Source of the DNA: Sulfurivirga caldicuralii
Lineage (GTDB): Bacteria > Pseudomonadota > Gammaproteobacteria > Thiomicrospirales > Thiomicrospiraceae
Assembly: GCF_900141795.1 (NCBI RefSeq)
Contig: NZ_FSRE01000003.1
Span: 62,001-126,000 of the forward strand
Reading direction: 5' to 3'
Length of the DNA stretch: 64,000 bases
Part shown: piece by piece, positions 9,385 through 19,331 of the stretch
Layout: the number at the start of each line of letters is the position of its first letter
How positions within the stretch are numbered: the stretch's first letter is position 1
The notes under the pieces: model-generated
The model's database searches: none
Told to the model about the DNA's origin: nothing
The model's input: only the letters and a program-made list of their open reading frames with translations
Translations under genes and position numbers: made by a program

Positions 9385-10244
9385 CCCACGCAGGCGGCCA
9401 TGGCCGCGTCGATATCCGCGTACCTGAAGCGAAAACCGGCCTCCAGCAGTCGCCTGGGTACCGCCGCATTGGACAGCAACAGCACAATCGCGCCCTCCCC
9501 ATACAGCGCCTTGAGCGCCACGGCAGGCATCGGTAGCCAGAAGGGACGTTTCAGCGCGTTTGCCAGGGCGCGCCCAAAACGTGCATTGCTGACAGGCTCA
9601 GGGCTGCACAGGTTGATCGGACCGACCATCTCATCCCGCTCGAGCAAAAAAGAGATGGCACGACAAAGGTCGTCGATGTGAATCCAGCTGATGCACTGGC
9701 GACCGCTGCCGACCGGACCGCCCAATCCCAGCTGAAACGGCAGGCGCATCTTGCTTAATGCGCCACCGTCCGGCCCCAGCACCACGCCAAAGCGCATGAT
9801 GGCGGGCTGCGGCGTGAGTTTTTCACTGGCAGCCTCCCATGCCGCGGCCAGTCGGCCGAGCGCATGCTCGCCCGGCTGCAGGCAGCCCTCATCACAGGGC
9901 GCATCGCAGTCCGCCTCCGGATAGAAACCCACCGCCGAGGCACTGAGGATGCGTTTTGGCGGCGTCGCGCTTTGAGCAAGCACCTCGGCCAGCAGGGCGT
10001 TGGTCTTGAGTCGACTCTCATACAGCGCCTGCTTGTGAGCGGATGTCCAACGTTCGCCCACATTCGCCCCCGCCAGCATAATGAGAACATCCACCCCTTC
10101 AACGGCCTGCGCCAGATGCGCAGCATCGGCAAACGCCGCGCGCCCATGCTGCGCCACTGCATGGCCCTCGCTGCGCAGGTGCGCCGCCAGATGCCGCCCT
10201 ACAAAACCAGTTCCACCCAATATGGAAATACGCTGCCCACCCAT
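9381..10244 (-). CDS. TIGR01777 family NAD(P)-dependent epimerase/dehydratase
   Basis: The 287-residue product is a short-chain dehydrogenase/reductase of the YfcH/SDR39U group. It starts with a Rossmann motif ILGGTGFVGRHLAAHL and has the typical family elements GANVGERWTSAHKQALYESRL and the SASAVGFYPE active-site region (Tyr in GFY). The C-terminus PAVALKALYGEGAIVLLLSNAAVPRRLLEAGF is the family's DUF1731 tail. Substrate is unknown. Its stop codon lies in a CTAG shared with the stop of the photolyase remnant on the other strand. Confidence 0.88.
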   Translation of the reverse strand: MGGQRISILGGTGFVGRHLAAHLRSEGHAVAQHGRAAFADAAHLAQAVEGVDVLIMLAGANVGERWTSAHKQALYESRLKTNALLAEVLAQSATPPKRILSASAVGFYPEADCDAPCDEGCLQPGEHALGRLAAAWEAASEKLTPQPAIMRFGVVLGPDGGALSKMRLPFQLGLGGPVGSGRQCISWIHIDDLCRAISFLLERDEMVGPINLCSPEPVSNARFGRALANALKRPFWLPMPAVALKALYGEGAIVLLLSNAAVPRRLLEAGFRFRYADIDAAMAACVG

Positions 10245-10252
10245 ATTCCCGC

Positions 10253-10711
10253 CTATAAAAAGGTGAACGCCATCACAATGGCATCCTCGCGGCTGCCGTC
10301 GGGATTGCGATAATAGTTAAGACGCAGGCCGACCTCATTGAAACCCGCTCCCTGATAAAGGCGAATCGCCGGTGTATTGCTGACGCGCACTTCAAGAAAC
10401 ATCTGCGCAAACCGCCCGCCGTCAAATCGATTCAGCAGCGCCTGCAGCGCCGCCTTACCAACACCACGCCCCTGAGCTTCCGGTGCCACGGTAAAGTTGA
10501 GCAGCTCCACCTCGTCCGCTGCCATCTGCACAAAACAGTAGCCCAGCGGCGCATCGTCGCGATCACAAAAGACAAAACCCATGCCGTGGCGCAGCGCCAG
10601 CTCCAGCCCCCTGCGGCTCCACGGGATGGGATAACAGTGCGGCTCGATGGCAGCAACCCAGTCCAGATCGCTTTGATCCATGACGCGCAGGTGGCTGAAC
10701 GATATGCTCAT
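10253..10711 (-). CDS. rimI: Ribosomal protein S18-alanine N-acetyltransferase RimI
   Basis: RimI is a GNAT acetyltransferase that modifies the N-terminal alanine of ribosomal protein S18. The 152-residue product has the acetyl-CoA loop motif EAQGRGVGKAAL (about residues 80-91) after a beta-strand ELLNFTVAP, and the C-terminal EVRVSNTPAIRLYQGAGF typical of RimI. It usually follows holD; here a small MNT gene and a HEPN remnant lie between holD and rimI, with a two-base gap to the MNT stop. Confidence 0.9.
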   Translation of the reverse strand: MSISFSHLRVMDQSDLDWVAAIEPHCYPIPWSRRGLELALRHGMGFVFCDRDDAPLGYCFVQMAADEVELLNFTVAPEAQGRGVGKAALQALLNRFDGGRFAQMFLEVRVSNTPAIRLYQGAGFNEVGLRLNYYRNPDGSREDAIVMAFTFL

Positions 10712-10713
10712 CT

Positions 10714-11019
10714 TTACGGATAAATCTGCACTCGATCCTGCTGGATCTGAGCCCTCAGGGTGGGATTGTCCAGCCGCTCCCAGTGGAGCAGATCCACCTT
10801 GAAGGCGATTGGAGAGCCATCAATGGCATCCCACAACCGGGCAAAGTCAGCCTCCGACATGGTCGGTGCCGATACCACCAGATCGATATCCGATCCTTCC
10901 CGTGCCGAGCCCCGCGCCCGTGATCCAAATAGCCACACAGCCTCGATCGCCGGAAACCGACGCAGGATATCCAGCAAGACTCGCCGCGTATGCAAGGGAA
11001 GGCGTGTGTGTTCAGTCAT
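10714..11019 (-). CDS. MNT-type minimal nucleotidyltransferase (antitoxin-like)
   Basis: The 101-residue product is a minimal nucleotidyltransferase. It has the signature GSRARGSAREGSDIDLVV: the G-S helix turn and the two metal-binding Asp residues in DxD, and a third acidic residue in KVDLLHWE. Such proteins pair with HEPN partners; in characterised HEPN/MNT toxin-antitoxin modules the MNT protein inactivates the toxin by adding AMP. Here the upstream partner is cut to 43 codons, so the pair is probably no longer a working module. The start ATG 11019 overlaps that partner by eight bases. Confidence 0.85.
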   Translation of the reverse strand: MTEHTRLPLHTRRVLLDILRRFPAIEAVWLFGSRARGSAREGSDIDLVVSAPTMSEADFARLWDAIDGSPIAFKVDLLHWERLDNPTLRAQIQQDRVQIYP

Positions 11020-11143
11020 AGGAGCGCGTCAGTGTCTGCGCCAGCGCCTCATCACGGATAAACTCATCCTTGGGCTGCGCGCAGGCAGCCTTCAGCCGCT
11101 GCAATGCCTGTACGAACAGCTCTCTACGGTCAAAGTTCGCCAT
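11012..11143 (-). CDS. Truncated HEPN-like (HI0074-type) partner of MNT
   Basis: A 43-codon frame, [18 protein letters not shown] then AACAQPKDEFIRDEALAQ, resembles the first 40 residues of HI0074-family nucleotidyltransferase-binding HEPN proteins, which have an F..AL.RL helix and a (V/I)RD motif followed by a helix QRFEFTFELAW. The match breaks after IRDEA and a stop follows eight bases inside the MNT gene. The rest of the roughly 130-residue partner is absent. It overlaps the holD stop by 14 bases. I infer an eroded HEPN/MNT module inserted between holD and rimI. A chance open frame is possible but less likely given order and spacing. Confidence 0.5.
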   Translation of the reverse strand: MANFDRRELFVQALQRLKAACAQPKDEFIRDEALAQTLTRSYD

Positions 11144-11564
11144 CACGCGCCTTTAGCAACGTCAAATAGGCCTGTTTCTTCAGCAGCGGTTCTTCGAGCA
11201 TGGCGTCAAGGTCCGGCAGTTGAATGCAGCGCACCGGCAGCTCGTCCGCACTTTCCCACCAGTCAGGTTCGCCGAAGACCCATGCCTGTCCGCTTTCAGC
11301 GCTCAGCGGCGCAGCCACGTCCGCGTAATCATGACGTTCTCCCAGCCAGGGACAAGCGCGCAGAATATTGGCAAGCAGGGCTTCTGCAGCCTCCGAGAGC
11401 GTTTCCGGCACAAAAAAACCCGAAAAATGGGCCGCAGGCCCCGTTTGTGCGGGTTCTGGCGCAGGAGGATTTTCCGCGCGCTGTAAAAAGTCGGGGACCC
11501 CCCTTCTCTGCCGCCACAGGGGCACGCTCCAGTGCAGCAGCAGTTCCGGTGGCAGCTTAGACAT
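11130..11564 (-). CDS. holD: Probable DNA polymerase III psi subunit (HolD-like)
   Basis: The 144-residue product resembles HolD, the small subunit that links the clamp loader to single-strand binding protein. The evidence is position (one small MNT unit away from rimI; holD-rimI is conserved), length (E. coli HolD is 137) and layout: a short N-terminus [13 protein letters not shown], a helix [16 protein letters not shown] and the C-terminal [23 protein letters not shown], which matches the HolD pattern of a hydrophobic beta/alpha end. The start ATG 11564 overlaps the end of leuA by eight bases. Residues RRGVPDFL come from an in-frame copy of the short repeat (11485-11505). Sequence similarity is weak, as usual for HolD. 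Confidence 0.6.
   Translation of the reverse strand: MSKLPPELLLHWSVPLWRQRRGVPDFLQRAENPPAPEPAQTGPAAHFSGFFVPETLSEAAEALLANILRACPWLGERHDYADVAAPLSAESGQAWVFGEPDWWESADELPVRCIQLPDLDAMLEEPLLKKQAYLTLLKARDGEL
11485..11505 (-). repeat. Short repeat copy 1 (inside holD)
   Basis: Core AGGGGGTCCCCGACTTTTT, here with six G, read on the minus strand. It lies inside the holD-like gene near its N-terminus and is translated in frame as RRGVPDF. Confidence 0.85.
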
Positions 11565-13113
11565 CGGCCTCGCGCTGCGGATGAGCGCGGTCGTCATCCA
11601 CGCACAGCTTGTTCAACGCATTGATGTACGCCTTGGCGCTGGCGATGATGATATCCATGTCTGCACCCTGGCCATTGACGATGCGCCCGGCACGCTCAAG
11701 GCGCACCATGGTTTCCGCCTGCGAGTCGGTGCCGTTGGTGACATTGCTGACAGAATAGAGCTTCAGCTCGGCACCGGAGTGCACCAGGCTTTCGATGGCC
11801 TTGAAGGTGGCATCCACCGCACCGCCGCCCTGCGCCGTGGCGCGCTTCTCTTCCCCGTCGATCCACAAAGTCAGCTGCGCTTGCGGGGTTTCGCCCGTTT
11901 CCGCGCACACGTGCAGGCTCACCAGACGATAGCGTTCGTTTTCCGCCAGCAGGTTCTGTGCATCGGTGGCCAGCGCGATCAGGTCCTCGTCGTAAATCTC
12001 GTGCTTGCGGTCGGCCAGCTCCTTGAAGCGCATGAAAGCATCGTTGAGCGCTTCCTCGGAATCGAATTCGATGCCCAGCTCCTTCATGCGCGTGCGGAAG
12101 GCGTTGCGGCCGGAATGCTTGCCCAGCACCATCTTGTTGGCGCTCCAGCCCACATCCTCGGCGCGCATGATTTCGTAGGTTTCGCGGTGCTTAAGTACGC
12201 CATCCTGATGGATGCCGGACTCGTGCGCAAAGGCATTGGCACCCACGATCGCCTTGTTGGGCTGCACCGGGAAACCGGTGATGCTGGAGACCAGCCTTGA
12301 GGTGGCCAGAATCTCGCGGGTGTTGATCCGCGTATCCACCGGGAAGTAGTCCTGACGCACCCGCACCGCCATCACCACCTCTTCCAGCGCGGTATTGCCG
12401 GCCCGTTCACCCAGACCGTTGATGGTGCACTCCACCTGACGGGCGCCATTGCACACCGCCGCCAGCGAGTTGGCCACCGCCAGCCCAAGGTCATTGTGGC
12501 AGTGGGCCGAGAAAATGGCCTTGTCGGAATTGGGAATGCGCTCAATCAGTTGCTTGAACAGCGCGCCGAACTGTTCGGGCACGTTGTAGCCCACCGTATC
12601 CGGGATATTGATGGTGGTGGCGCCGGCATCGATCACCGCCTCGATAATGCGACAGAGGAAATCCAGCTCGGAGCGGCCGGCATCTTCCGGGGAAAACTCC
12701 ACATTATCGGTAAAGTCCCGCGCCCGCTTCACCGCCCACACGGCACGCTCCACCACCTCGTCGGGGGTCATGCGCAGTTTCTTTTCCATGTGGATGGGTG
12801 AAGTGGCGATAAAAGTATGAATACGCCCGCTGTTGGCTGGCGCAATGGCTTCGCCTGCGCGCACGATGTCGTTTTCCACCGCACGGGCCAAACCGCAGAT
12901 GGTGCTGTCCTGCACCACTTCGGCCACTGCCTTTACTGCCTCGAAGTCGCCTGGGCTGGCAGCGGGAAAGCCCGCCTCGATCACGTCCACACGCAGCTTT
13001 TCCAGCTGCTTGGCAATGCGCACCTTTTCATCCCTGGTCATGGAGGCGCCGGGGCTCTGCTCGCCGTCGCGCAAGGTGGTATCAAAAATGATCAAACGTT
13101 CCTTGTCACTCAT
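11557..13113 (-). CDS. leuA: 2-isopropylmalate synthase
   Basis: LeuA condenses 2-oxoisovalerate with acetyl-CoA, the first step of leucine synthesis. The 518-residue product has a TIM-barrel catalytic domain with [13 protein letters not shown] (residues about 9-21), [13 protein letters not shown] (about 202) and GLGERAGN, followed by the C-terminal LeuA dimer domain that binds leucine for feedback inhibition. I set the start at ATG 13113; the frame upstream is open but unrelated. The start overlaps the pssA stop by four bases. pssA-leuA adjacency occurs in other gammaproteobacteria. Confidence 0.97.
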   Translation of the reverse strand: MSDKERLIIFDTTLRDGEQSPGASMTRDEKVRIAKQLEKLRVDVIEAGFPAASPGDFEAVKAVAEVVQDSTICGLARAVENDIVRAGEAIAPANSGRIHTFIATSPIHMEKKLRMTPDEVVERAVWAVKRARDFTDNVEFSPEDAGRSELDFLCRIIEAVIDAGATTINIPDTVGYNVPEQFGALFKQLIERIPNSDKAIFSAHCHNDLGLAVANSLAAVCNGARQVECTINGLGERAGNTALEEVVMAVRVRQDYFPVDTRINTREILATSRLVSSITGFPVQPNKAIVGANAFAHESGIHQDGVLKHRETYEIMRAEDVGWSANKMVLGKHSGRNAFRTRMKELGIEFDSEEALNDAFMRFKELADRKHEIYDEDLIALATDAQNLLAENERYRLVSLHVCAETGETPQAQLTLWIDGEEKRATAQGGGAVDATFKAIESLVHSGAELKLYSVSNVTNGTDSQAETMVRLERAGRIVNGQGADMDIIIASAKAYINALNKLCVDDDRAHPQREADV

Positions 13114-13937
13114 GTTCGGTTCTCTCGTGTTGTGCGGTTTGGGGATTCTGCGGCTGTTGTTTCCTGGGCCGCCTGCGCCCGTTTTTTTCGTATGCGTTCG
13201 CGGGCCTGCGCCCGCAGTCGACGGCGCAGCTGCAGCTGGCGCAGGGTTATCACCGGCCCGCTGAAGGCATACACGGCAAAAAAGCCCCACAGCGTCAGCG
13301 GCGGTTCCAGCGAAATCACCACCAGCACCAGTACCACCACCAGCAGTGCCACGAACGGCACCTTGCGCTTGAGGTTGAACTCCTTGCCGCTGAAATAGCG
13401 CACGTTGCTCACCATCAGCACACCGGCCGCCACTAGCAGCCCGGCACCGATCAGATGCGCCGCCACATTCCACGGCAGGGCATGGTGCTCGATCACCCAC
13501 ACCCAGCCGGCCACCAGCACGGCCGCAGCGGGAGACGGCAGGCCCTGAAAGTACTTCTTGCTCAGGCTCGACGCCTGCACATTGAAACGCGCCAGACGCA
13601 ACGCCGCCCCGGCGGTATAGACAAAGGCCGCCAGCCAGCCCAGCTTGCCAAACTCATGCACGCCCCAGCTATACAGCAACAGCGCCGGTGCCAGTCCGAA
13701 CGAAACCATATCCGCCAGCGAGTCATACTCGGCACCGAAGGCGCTGGTACTGTTGGTCATGCGCGCGATGCGCCCATCCAGCCCATCGAAAATCATGGCG
13801 ATGAAGATCGCCACGGCACCGGCCTCATAGTGGCCGTTCATGCCCGCAATGACCGCGTAGAACCCGGCGAACAGCGCCGCTGTGGTCATCAGATTGGGCA
13901 GAAAGTAAATGCCGCGTTCAATGGACGTCTTTTTCAT
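13110..13937 (-). CDS. pssA: CDP-diacylglycerol--serine O-phosphatidyltransferase
   Basis: PssA of the integral membrane type makes phosphatidylserine, the precursor of phosphatidylethanolamine. The 275-residue product has the CDP-alcohol phosphotransferase motif spread over [13 protein letters not shown] and [10 protein letters not shown] (about residues 51-76), with the conserved Asp, Gly, Arg and Asp residues. Six to eight hydrophobic segments follow, and the C-terminus is a basic tail ([22 protein letters not shown]). It belongs to the small Bacillus/Helicobacter-like type II class, not the peripheral E. coli enzyme. Start ATG 13937 lies 34 bases from the end of pncC. Confidence 0.92.
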   Translation of the reverse strand: MKKTSIERGIYFLPNLMTTAALFAGFYAVIAGMNGHYEAGAVAIFIAMIFDGLDGRIARMTNSTSAFGAEYDSLADMVSFGLAPALLLYSWGVHEFGKLGWLAAFVYTAGAALRLARFNVQASSLSKKYFQGLPSPAAAVLVAGWVWVIEHHALPWNVAAHLIGAGLLVAAGVLMVSNVRYFSGKEFNLKRKVPFVALLVVVLVLVVISLEPPLTLWGFFAVYAFSGPVITLRQLQLRRRLRAQARERIRKKRAQAAQETTAAESPNRTTRENRT

Positions 13938-13970
13938 GGGATCGTTTCTTAATCGAAGAAGAAAGCTATT

Positions 13971-14450
13971 TTAACTTTTTTCAATCATGTGTACGACGCC
14001 GACCAGTGCCGCCCGCGCCGCCTGTTCGCGCACCGCCGCGCGCTCGCCGTCAAAATGATAGCACTGCGCCTCGGTGGTGCCAGACAGCGTCGCCCAGCCG
14101 ATCCACACCGTGCCTACCGGCTTGTCCGGCGTTCCTCCGCCGGGGCCGGCAATACCGCTCACCGCCACGGCAATGTGGGCATCGCTGCGGCGCAGGGCAC
14201 CCGCCGCCATTTCGCGCACGGTCTGCTCGCTCACCGCGCCATGCAGACGCAGGGTGGCGTCCTCCACCCCCAGCCAGCGCATCTTGGCTTCGTTGGCATA
14301 GGTGACGAAACCACCGAAAAACCAGCTGCTGGAGCCGGGGCGGTCGGTGCAGCGCTTGGCGATCAGACCACCGGTGCACGACTCCGCCGTCACCAGCATC
14401 CACTCGTGCGCCGTCAGTCGGTGAGCAAGGGTTTCAACAAGTGCGTCCAT
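13971..14450 (-). CDS. pncC: Nicotinamide-nucleotide amidase (CinA C-terminal domain)
   Basis: PncC deamidates nicotinamide mononucleotide to nicotinate mononucleotide, recycling NMN released by DNA ligase. The 159-residue product has the family motifs [26 protein letters not shown] (catalytic Ser in ESCTGG), [17 protein letters not shown] and TVWIGWA. It is the stand-alone form without the CinA N-terminal domain. I chose ATG 14450 because GAGGA lies six bases upstream; an ATG at 14468 lacks a ribosome-binding site. It is divergent from mutS, 72 bases away, as in many relatives where recA also joins the group. Confidence 0.92.
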   Translation of the reverse strand: MDALVETLAHRLTAHEWMLVTAESCTGGLIAKRCTDRPGSSSWFFGGFVTYANEAKMRWLGVEDATLRLHGAVSEQTVREMAAGALRRSDAHIAVAVSGIAGPGGGTPDKPVGTVWIGWATLSGTTEAQCYHFDGERAAVREQAARAALVGVVHMIEKS

Positions 14451-14522
14451 GGCTGTCCTCGATTGCATGCAGGGTGTGTGTTGTTTAGCATATCACGCTT
14501 CCCGAACCGGATGCCCGCCCCC

Positions 14523-17087
14523 ATGAGCCAGAACCTGGACCAGCACACTCCCATGATGCAGCAGTACCTGCGCATCAAGGCGCAGTATCCCGACCACCTG
14601 CTGTTTTACCGCATGGGGGACTTCTATGAACTCTTTTACGAGGACGCCGAGAAGGCCGCGCAGCTGCTGGACATTACCCTCACCACCCGCGGCAAGTCCG
14701 CCGGCGCGCCCATTCCCATGGCTGGCGTGCCCTACCACAGCGCCGAAAGTTATCTGGCCCGCCTGGTCAAGGCCGGCATTTCCGTGGCCATCTGCGAACA
14801 GGTGGGCGATCCGGCCACCAGCAAGGGGCCGGTGGCGCGCAAGGTGGTGCGCATCGTCACGCCCGGCACCCTAACCGAAGACAGCCTGCTCGACGCCGCC
14901 CGTGACAATCTGCTCGCCGCGGTCTTCTCCCACAACGGCCGCTGGGGGCTGGCGTGGCTGGATGTCTCCAGCGGCCGCTTCGAAGGCTGCGAATGCGACA
15001 CACTCGCGCAACTGGAAGCCGAATTGAGCCGTCTGCGCCCTGCAGAGCTTCTTTTGCCGGAGAAACCGGACGCCGAAAAAATCGACCTGAAAAAAGTCGG
15101 GGACCCCCCTTGTACACCACTGCCGGCCTGGCATTTCGACCCGACCAGCAGCCGCGAGCGCCTGCTGCAGCGCTTTGCGGTGCAATCGCTGGACGCCTTC
15201 GGTCTGGAAAACAGCCCCGCTTTGCTCGGGGCCGCCAGCGCCCTGCTGCACTACGCCGAACAGATGCTGCAGCACGATCTGACCCACCTGCATCCACCGA
15301 AGCGCATCCATTTGGATGATACCCTCATCCTCGATGCCATCAGCCGCCGCAATCTGGAGCTGACCGAAAGCCTGCACGGCAATGACCGCCACACCCTTGC
15401 CGGCATTCTCGACACCTGCCGCACCCCCATGGGCAGCCGCATGCTCAAGCGCTGGATCAACCAGCCGCTGCGCGACCGCGCCACCATCAGTGCCCGTCAG
15501 GACGCCATCGCCGCGCTGCTGGAAAACTGGCGCTTCGAGTCCCTGCGCGACGCGCTCAAGCCGGTGGGCGATGTGGAACGCATTCTCTCCCGCGTCGCCC
15601 TCTATTCGGCGCGCCCGCGCGACCTGCTGCAGCTGGGTCAGGCGCTGGCGCAGCTTCCCACGCTGGCAGATCTGCTGGCGGAGATGCCCGCTCTTCATGC
15701 ACTGCAACAGGCGTGCGTACCCCAGCCAGAACTGGCTGACCTGCTGGCACGCGCCATCGTGGACAACCCCCCCATGCTCATCCGCGACGGCGGTGTAATC
15801 CGCGCAGGTTACGATGCCGAACTGGATGAACTGCGCGCTCTGCGCGACGAGGCCGGCGACTTTCTGCTGCAGCTGGAAGCGCGCGAGCGGGAACAGACCG
15901 GCATTCCCACCCTCAAGGTGGGCTACAACAAGGTGCACGGCTACTACATCGAAGTGAGCAAGAGCTACAGCGACGATGTGCCGCTGCACTATCAGCGCCG
16001 CCAGACCCTCAAGGGTGCCGAACGCTACATCACCCCCGAACTGAAAGCCTTCGAAGACAAGATCCTCTCTGCCGGCGAAAAGGCGCTGGCACGGGAAAAG
16101 TGGCTCTACCAGCAGCTGCTTGAGCAACTCAATGCACATCTGGCCACGCTGCAGCGCCTGGCTGATGCGCTGGCTGAACTGGACGTGCTCGCCACCCTGG
16201 CAGAACGGGCCGATGCGCTCGCGCTGAACCGTCCCACCCTGAGCGACACGCCAGGCATTCATATCGAGCAGGGGCGCCACCTCACCGTGGAAGCGCTTTC
16301 CAGCGAACCGTTCATCCCCAACGATACCGATCTTGTCGATGCGCGCATGCAGATCATCACCGGCCCCAACATGGGCGGCAAATCCACCTACATGCGCCAG
16401 ACTGCGCTGATCGTCGTACTGGCACACATGGGCGCATTCGTGCCCGCCCGACGCGCCGCCATTGGCCCGGTAGATCGCATCTTCACCCGCATCGGCGCCT
16501 CCGACGACCTGACCTCCGGCCGCTCCACCTTCATGGTAGAGATGACCGAAACGGCGAACATCCTCCACCACGCCACCGAACAGTCGCTGGTGCTGCTGGA
16601 CGAAATCGGCCGCGGCACCTCCACCTTCGACGGGCTGGCGCTGGCGTGGGCCGTGGCCGAAGCCATGGCACAGCGCGGCAGCTATACCCTGTTTGCCACC
16701 CACTATTTCGAACTGACCGCGCTGGCAGAACAGCTCAGCGGCGTGGCCAATGTGCATCTGGACGCGGTGGAACATGACGACCGTATCGTGTTCATGCACC
16801 AGGTCAAGCCCGGACCGGCATCCCAGAGCTACGGTCTGCAGGTGGCGGCACTGGCGGGCGTGCCCAAAGGGGTGATCCGGCGGGCACGAGCCAAACTGCA
16901 CGAGCTGGAGCAACAGGCGCTGGGCGCCTCGCCGACGCCACAGCTGGAGCTGTTCAGCGCCGTTGAAAACGCGCCGCCGGACCCCATATTGGATCTTATC
17001 GACACACTCGATCCGGACAGCCTCACCCCGCGCGAGGCGCTGGAGATACTATACAAGATCAAGGAGCTGCGTCATGCGTCAGAATGA
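14523..17087 (+). CDS. mutS: DNA mismatch repair protein MutS
   Basis: MutS binds mismatches and starts methyl-directed repair. The 854-residue product has the mismatch-probing Phe-x-Glu (F34-Y35-E36 in GDFYELFYE), the clamp and lever domains, Walker [10 protein letters not shown] (about residue 613) and Walker [11 protein letters not shown] (about 690). I chose ATG 14523; an in-frame ATG at 14511 would add four residues. Residues 190-196 (KKVGDPP) come from an exact copy of the short repeat, in the connector domain where E. coli MutS has a different loop, so the insertion seems tolerated. The end overlaps the next gene by 14 bases. Confidence 0.97.
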   Translation: MSQNLDQHTPMMQQYLRIKAQYPDHLLFYRMGDFYELFYEDAEKAAQLLDITLTTRGKSAGAPIPMAGVPYHSAESYLARLVKAGISVAICEQVGDPATSKGPVARKVVRIVTPGTLTEDSLLDAARDNLLAAVFSHNGRWGLAWLDVSSGRFEGCECDTLAQLEAELSRLRPAELLLPEKPDAEKIDLKKVGDPPCTPLPAWHFDPTSSRERLLQRFAVQSLDAFGLENSPALLGAASALLHYAEQMLQHDLTHLHPPKRIHLDDTLILDAISRRNLELTESLHGNDRHTLAGILDTCRTPMGSRMLKRWINQPLRDRATISARQDAIAALLENWRFESLRDALKPVGDVERILSRVALYSARPRDLLQLGQALAQLPTLADLLAEMPALHALQQACVPQPELADLLARAIVDNPPMLIRDGGVIRAGYDAELDELRALRDEAGDFLLQLEAREREQTGIPTLKVGYNKVHGYYIEVSKSYSDDVPLHYQRRQTLKGAERYITPELKAFEDKILSAGEKALAREKWLYQQLLEQLNAHLATLQRLADALAELDVLATLAERADALALNRPTLSDTPGIHIEQGRHLTVEALSSEPFIPNDTDLVDARMQIITGPNMGGKSTYMRQTALIVVLAHMGAFVPARRAAIGPVDRIFTRIGASDDLTSGRSTFMVEMTETANILHHATEQSLVLLDEIGRGTSTFDGLALAWAVAEAMAQRGSYTLFATHYFELTALAEQLSGVANVHLDAVEHDDRIVFMHQVKPGPASQSYGLQVAALAGVPKGVIRRARAKLHELEQQALGASPTPQLELFSAVENAPPDPILDLIDTLDPDSLTPREALEILYKIKELRHASE
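15090..15111 (-). repeat. Short repeat copy 2 (inside mutS)
   Basis: Exact core with six G and six T, read on the minus strand; on the coding strand it reads in frame as KKVGDPP, residues 190-196 of MutS. Confidence 0.92.
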
Positions 17088-17940
17088 GTTCATCGTCAAC
17101 GTCAATCAGGCCAATTTCAACGATGTCGTCATTGAGGGTTCGAAGGAACGCCCGGTGCTGGTGGATTTCTGGGCGCCGTGGTGCGGCCCCTGCCGCATGG
17201 TCATGCCCGTGCTGGAAAAGCTGGCCGCAGAAATGGCCGGTCAGTTCGTGCTGGCCAAGGTCAATATCGACGAAGAGCAGGCATTGGCCATGCAGTATGG
17301 GGTACGCTCCGTGCCCACCTTCAAGCTGTTCAGCAATGGCGAGGTGGTCGGCGAGCTGATGGGCGCTCAACCGGAAGCAGCGTTCAAGCAACTTCTGGAA
17401 CCCCATCTGAGCCGACCTTCCGATGCGCTGCGCCAGCAGGCCTGGGCCGCATTCAGCGCCGCTCAGGTGGAACAGGCCATCGGCCTGCTGAAGGAAGCCG
17501 CAGCGCAGGACCCCAACAATACCCGCATTCATCTGGATCTGGTGAACATGCTGCTCAAGAGCGGTCAGATCGACGCGGCGGCCGAAATCTACAACGCCCT
17601 GCCGCAGGCGGTGCGCGAATCGGAGCGCGGCAAGCCGCTGGGGCTGATTCTCAAGTTCGCCAGAACCGCCCAGAGCGCCGGTCCGCGCGAGGAAGTGGAG
17701 CGCAAGCTGGCCGAAGATCCCAACAATGTGGAGCTGAAAGTGGCACTGGCCGCGCACAAGCTGCTGGCGCAGGATTACGAAGGCGCACTGCAGACCTTTA
17801 TCGAGGCGCTGACGCCGGACGTCAATGTTATGGACGGTAAGGTGAAGGAATTGCTGCTGCAGGTGTTCGACATGCTGGTGGCCGAAGAACCGGAGCTGGT
17901 CAAGAAATATCGCCGCCGCCTGCAGATGCTCATGTTCTGA
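17074..17940 (+). CDS. cnoX: Thioredoxin-TPR chaperone (CnoX/YbbN family)
   Basis: CnoX joins a thioredoxin domain to TPR repeats and protects proteins from oxidative damage, passing them to GroEL and DnaK. The 288-residue product has a thioredoxin domain (residues 1-110) with WCGPC (Cys37, Cys40) and the cis-Pro in SVPTF, then TPR-like helices to the end, with the family ending [13 protein letters not shown]. coli CnoX has lost the CxxC pair, whereas this protein keeps it and may be redox active like the Caulobacter form. AAGGAG lies seven bases before ATG 17074, inside the end of mutS. A strong terminator follows. Confidence 0.88.
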   Translation: MRQNEFIVNVNQANFNDVVIEGSKERPVLVDFWAPWCGPCRMVMPVLEKLAAEMAGQFVLAKVNIDEEQALAMQYGVRSVPTFKLFSNGEVVGELMGAQPEAAFKQLLEPHLSRPSDALRQQAWAAFSAAQVEQAIGLLKEAAAQDPNNTRIHLDLVNMLLKSGQIDAAAEIYNALPQAVRESERGKPLGLILKFARTAQSAGPREEVERKLAEDPNNVELKVALAAHKLLAQDYEGALQTFIEALTPDVNVMDGKVKELLLQVFDMLVAEEPELVKKYRRRLQMLMF

Positions 17941-17949
17941 TACACAAAG

Positions 17950-17975
17950 CCCCGCGCTCGCGGGGTTTTCTTTTG
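17950..17975 (+). terminator. Rho-independent terminator after mutS-cnoX
   Basis: A GC-only stem CCCCGC pairing with GCGGGG around a four-base loop is followed by TTTTCTTTTG. It starts nine bases after the cnoX stop and lies in the 56-base gap to the convergent folA. Confidence 0.88.
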
Positions 17976-17996
17976 TTTGCGCTGGCGGCACAACCT

Positions 17997-18491
17997 TCAA
18001 ACCGCCTGCTTCACCCAGGTCTCAAAGACAAACGGCCAAGGGTGACGCTCATCGGCGGCATGTTCGACTCGCTCCACACATTGCCAAGAGTGTGAATCCC
18101 ACTGCGGGAACCACGTATCTGCTCCCTCGATCTCCGCATCCACGCGCGTGACATACAGCCGCTGCGCCAGTGGCAACGCCTGGGCATAAATCTGCCCACC
18201 ACCGATAACCATCACCTCGTCGTGCATGGCTTCACCCGCCGCCAGTGCGGCTTCCAGTGTAGGAAAGGTCTGCACTGCCTCATGGGCAAACCCATTGCCG
18301 CTGACCACCAGATTGGGACGACCCGGCAGTGGGCGACAGCCCAGCGACTCAAACGTCTTGCGTCCCATCACCATCGGCTTGCCCAGCGTCAGCTCCTTGA
18401 AGTGCTTCAGGTCATCAGGCAGGTGCCACGGCAGCGCGTTGCCGCGGCCGATGGCGCGATTGCGGTCCATGGCGGCAATCAGGCTGATCAC
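17997..18491 (-). CDS. folA: Dihydrofolate reductase
   Basis: FolA reduces dihydrofolate to tetrahydrofolate with NADPH and is the trimethoprim target. The 164-residue product has the expected pieces: [15 protein letters not shown] start, the [14 protein letters not shown] substrate loop with the catalytic Asp in [13 protein letters not shown] and [12 protein letters not shown]. Its start is GTG 18491, which overlaps the thyA stop (GTGA) and has GGAGGTG upstream within the end of thyA. Thymidylate synthase makes dihydrofolate, which this enzyme then recycles, so thyA-folA coupling is functional. Confidence 0.96.
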   Translation of the reverse strand: MISLIAAMDRNRAIGRGNALPWHLPDDLKHFKELTLGKPMVMGRKTFESLGCRPLPGRPNLVVSGNGFAHEAVQTFPTLEAALAAGEAMHDEVMVIGGGQIYAQALPLAQRLYVTRVDAEIEGADTWFPQWDSHSWQCVERVEHAADERHPWPFVFETWVKQAV

Positions 18492-19321
18492 ACCGCCACC
18501 TCCGCCTTGATGTGCGGGTGCGGGTCGTAATCACTGATCTCGAAGTCTTCGAACTGATAATCAAAAATACTGGCCGGCTTGCGCTTCAGCGTCAGCTTCG
18601 GCAGCAGCCGCGGCGCGCGGGTGAGCTGCAGCTTCGCCTGCTCCAGCGTGTTGTGATACAGGTGCACATCGCCACCGGTCCACACCAGCTCACCCGGTTC
18701 GTAGCCGGTCTGCTGCGCCACCATGTGCAGCAGCAGCGCATAGCTGGCGATATTGAACGGCACGCCGAGGAAGGTGTCCGCACTGCGCTGATAGAGCTGC
18801 AGGGATACACGCCCGTTGGCCACGTAGAACTGGAAGAAGGCGTGGCAGGCCGCCAGCGCCATCTTGCCGTGCTTGACATTCTCCTGGGGCGACAGGGACT
18901 CATCCGGCAGGTCGGACGGATTCCAGGCGGTGACGATCATGCGGCGGCTGTCCGGATTGGTCTTGAGGGTCTCGATCACCTCGGAAATCTGGTCGATGGT
19001 TTCACCGGAAGGCGTTTCCCACGCGCGCCACTGCTTGCCGTAGAGCGGCCCCAGCTCGCCGTCTTCCGTGGCCCACTCGTCCCAGATGGTGACGCCGTGG
19101 TCGTGCAGATATTTGATATTGGTGTCGCCCCGCAAAAACCACAACAGTTCGTAAATGATAGAGCGGATATGCAGCTTCTTGGTGGTCAGCAGCGGAAAAC
19201 CGTCCGCCATGTCAAAGCGCATCTGATAGCCGAACACGGAGCGGGTGCCCACACCGGTGCGGTCCGACTTGTCCGTGCCATGGTCAAGAATATGCTGCAA
19301 AAGATCCAGATACTGTCTCAC
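18488..19321 (-). CDS. thyA: Thymidylate synthase
   Basis: ThyA methylates dUMP to dTMP using methylene-tetrahydrofolate. The 277-residue product carries the active-site Cys159 in [10 protein letters not shown], the [14 protein letters not shown] segment, [12 protein letters not shown] with the phosphate-binding arginines, and LPSC-type context. The start is GTG 19321, chosen because AAGGAGG sits five bases upstream; the lgt stop codon TAA forms part of that ribosome-binding site, so lgt and thyA are closely coupled. Longer starts upstream lie inside lgt. Order lgt-thyA-folA is conserved. Confidence 0.96.
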   Translation of the reverse strand: MRQYLDLLQHILDHGTDKSDRTGVGTRSVFGYQMRFDMADGFPLLTTKKLHIRSIIYELLWFLRGDTNIKYLHDHGVTIWDEWATEDGELGPLYGKQWRAWETPSGETIDQISEVIETLKTNPDSRRMIVTAWNPSDLPDESLSPQENVKHGKMALAACHAFFQFYVANGRVSLQLYQRSADTFLGVPFNIASYALLLHMVAQQTGYEPGELVWTGGDVHLYHNTLEQAKLQLTRAPRLLPKLTLKRKPASIFDYQFEDFEISDYDPHPHIKAEVAV

Positions 19322-19331
19322 ACTGCCCTCC

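Noticed and set aside
14871-16913. 680-codon open frame antisense to mutS
   Set aside because: It is a GC-skew shadow of mutS with low-complexity composition and no family motifs.
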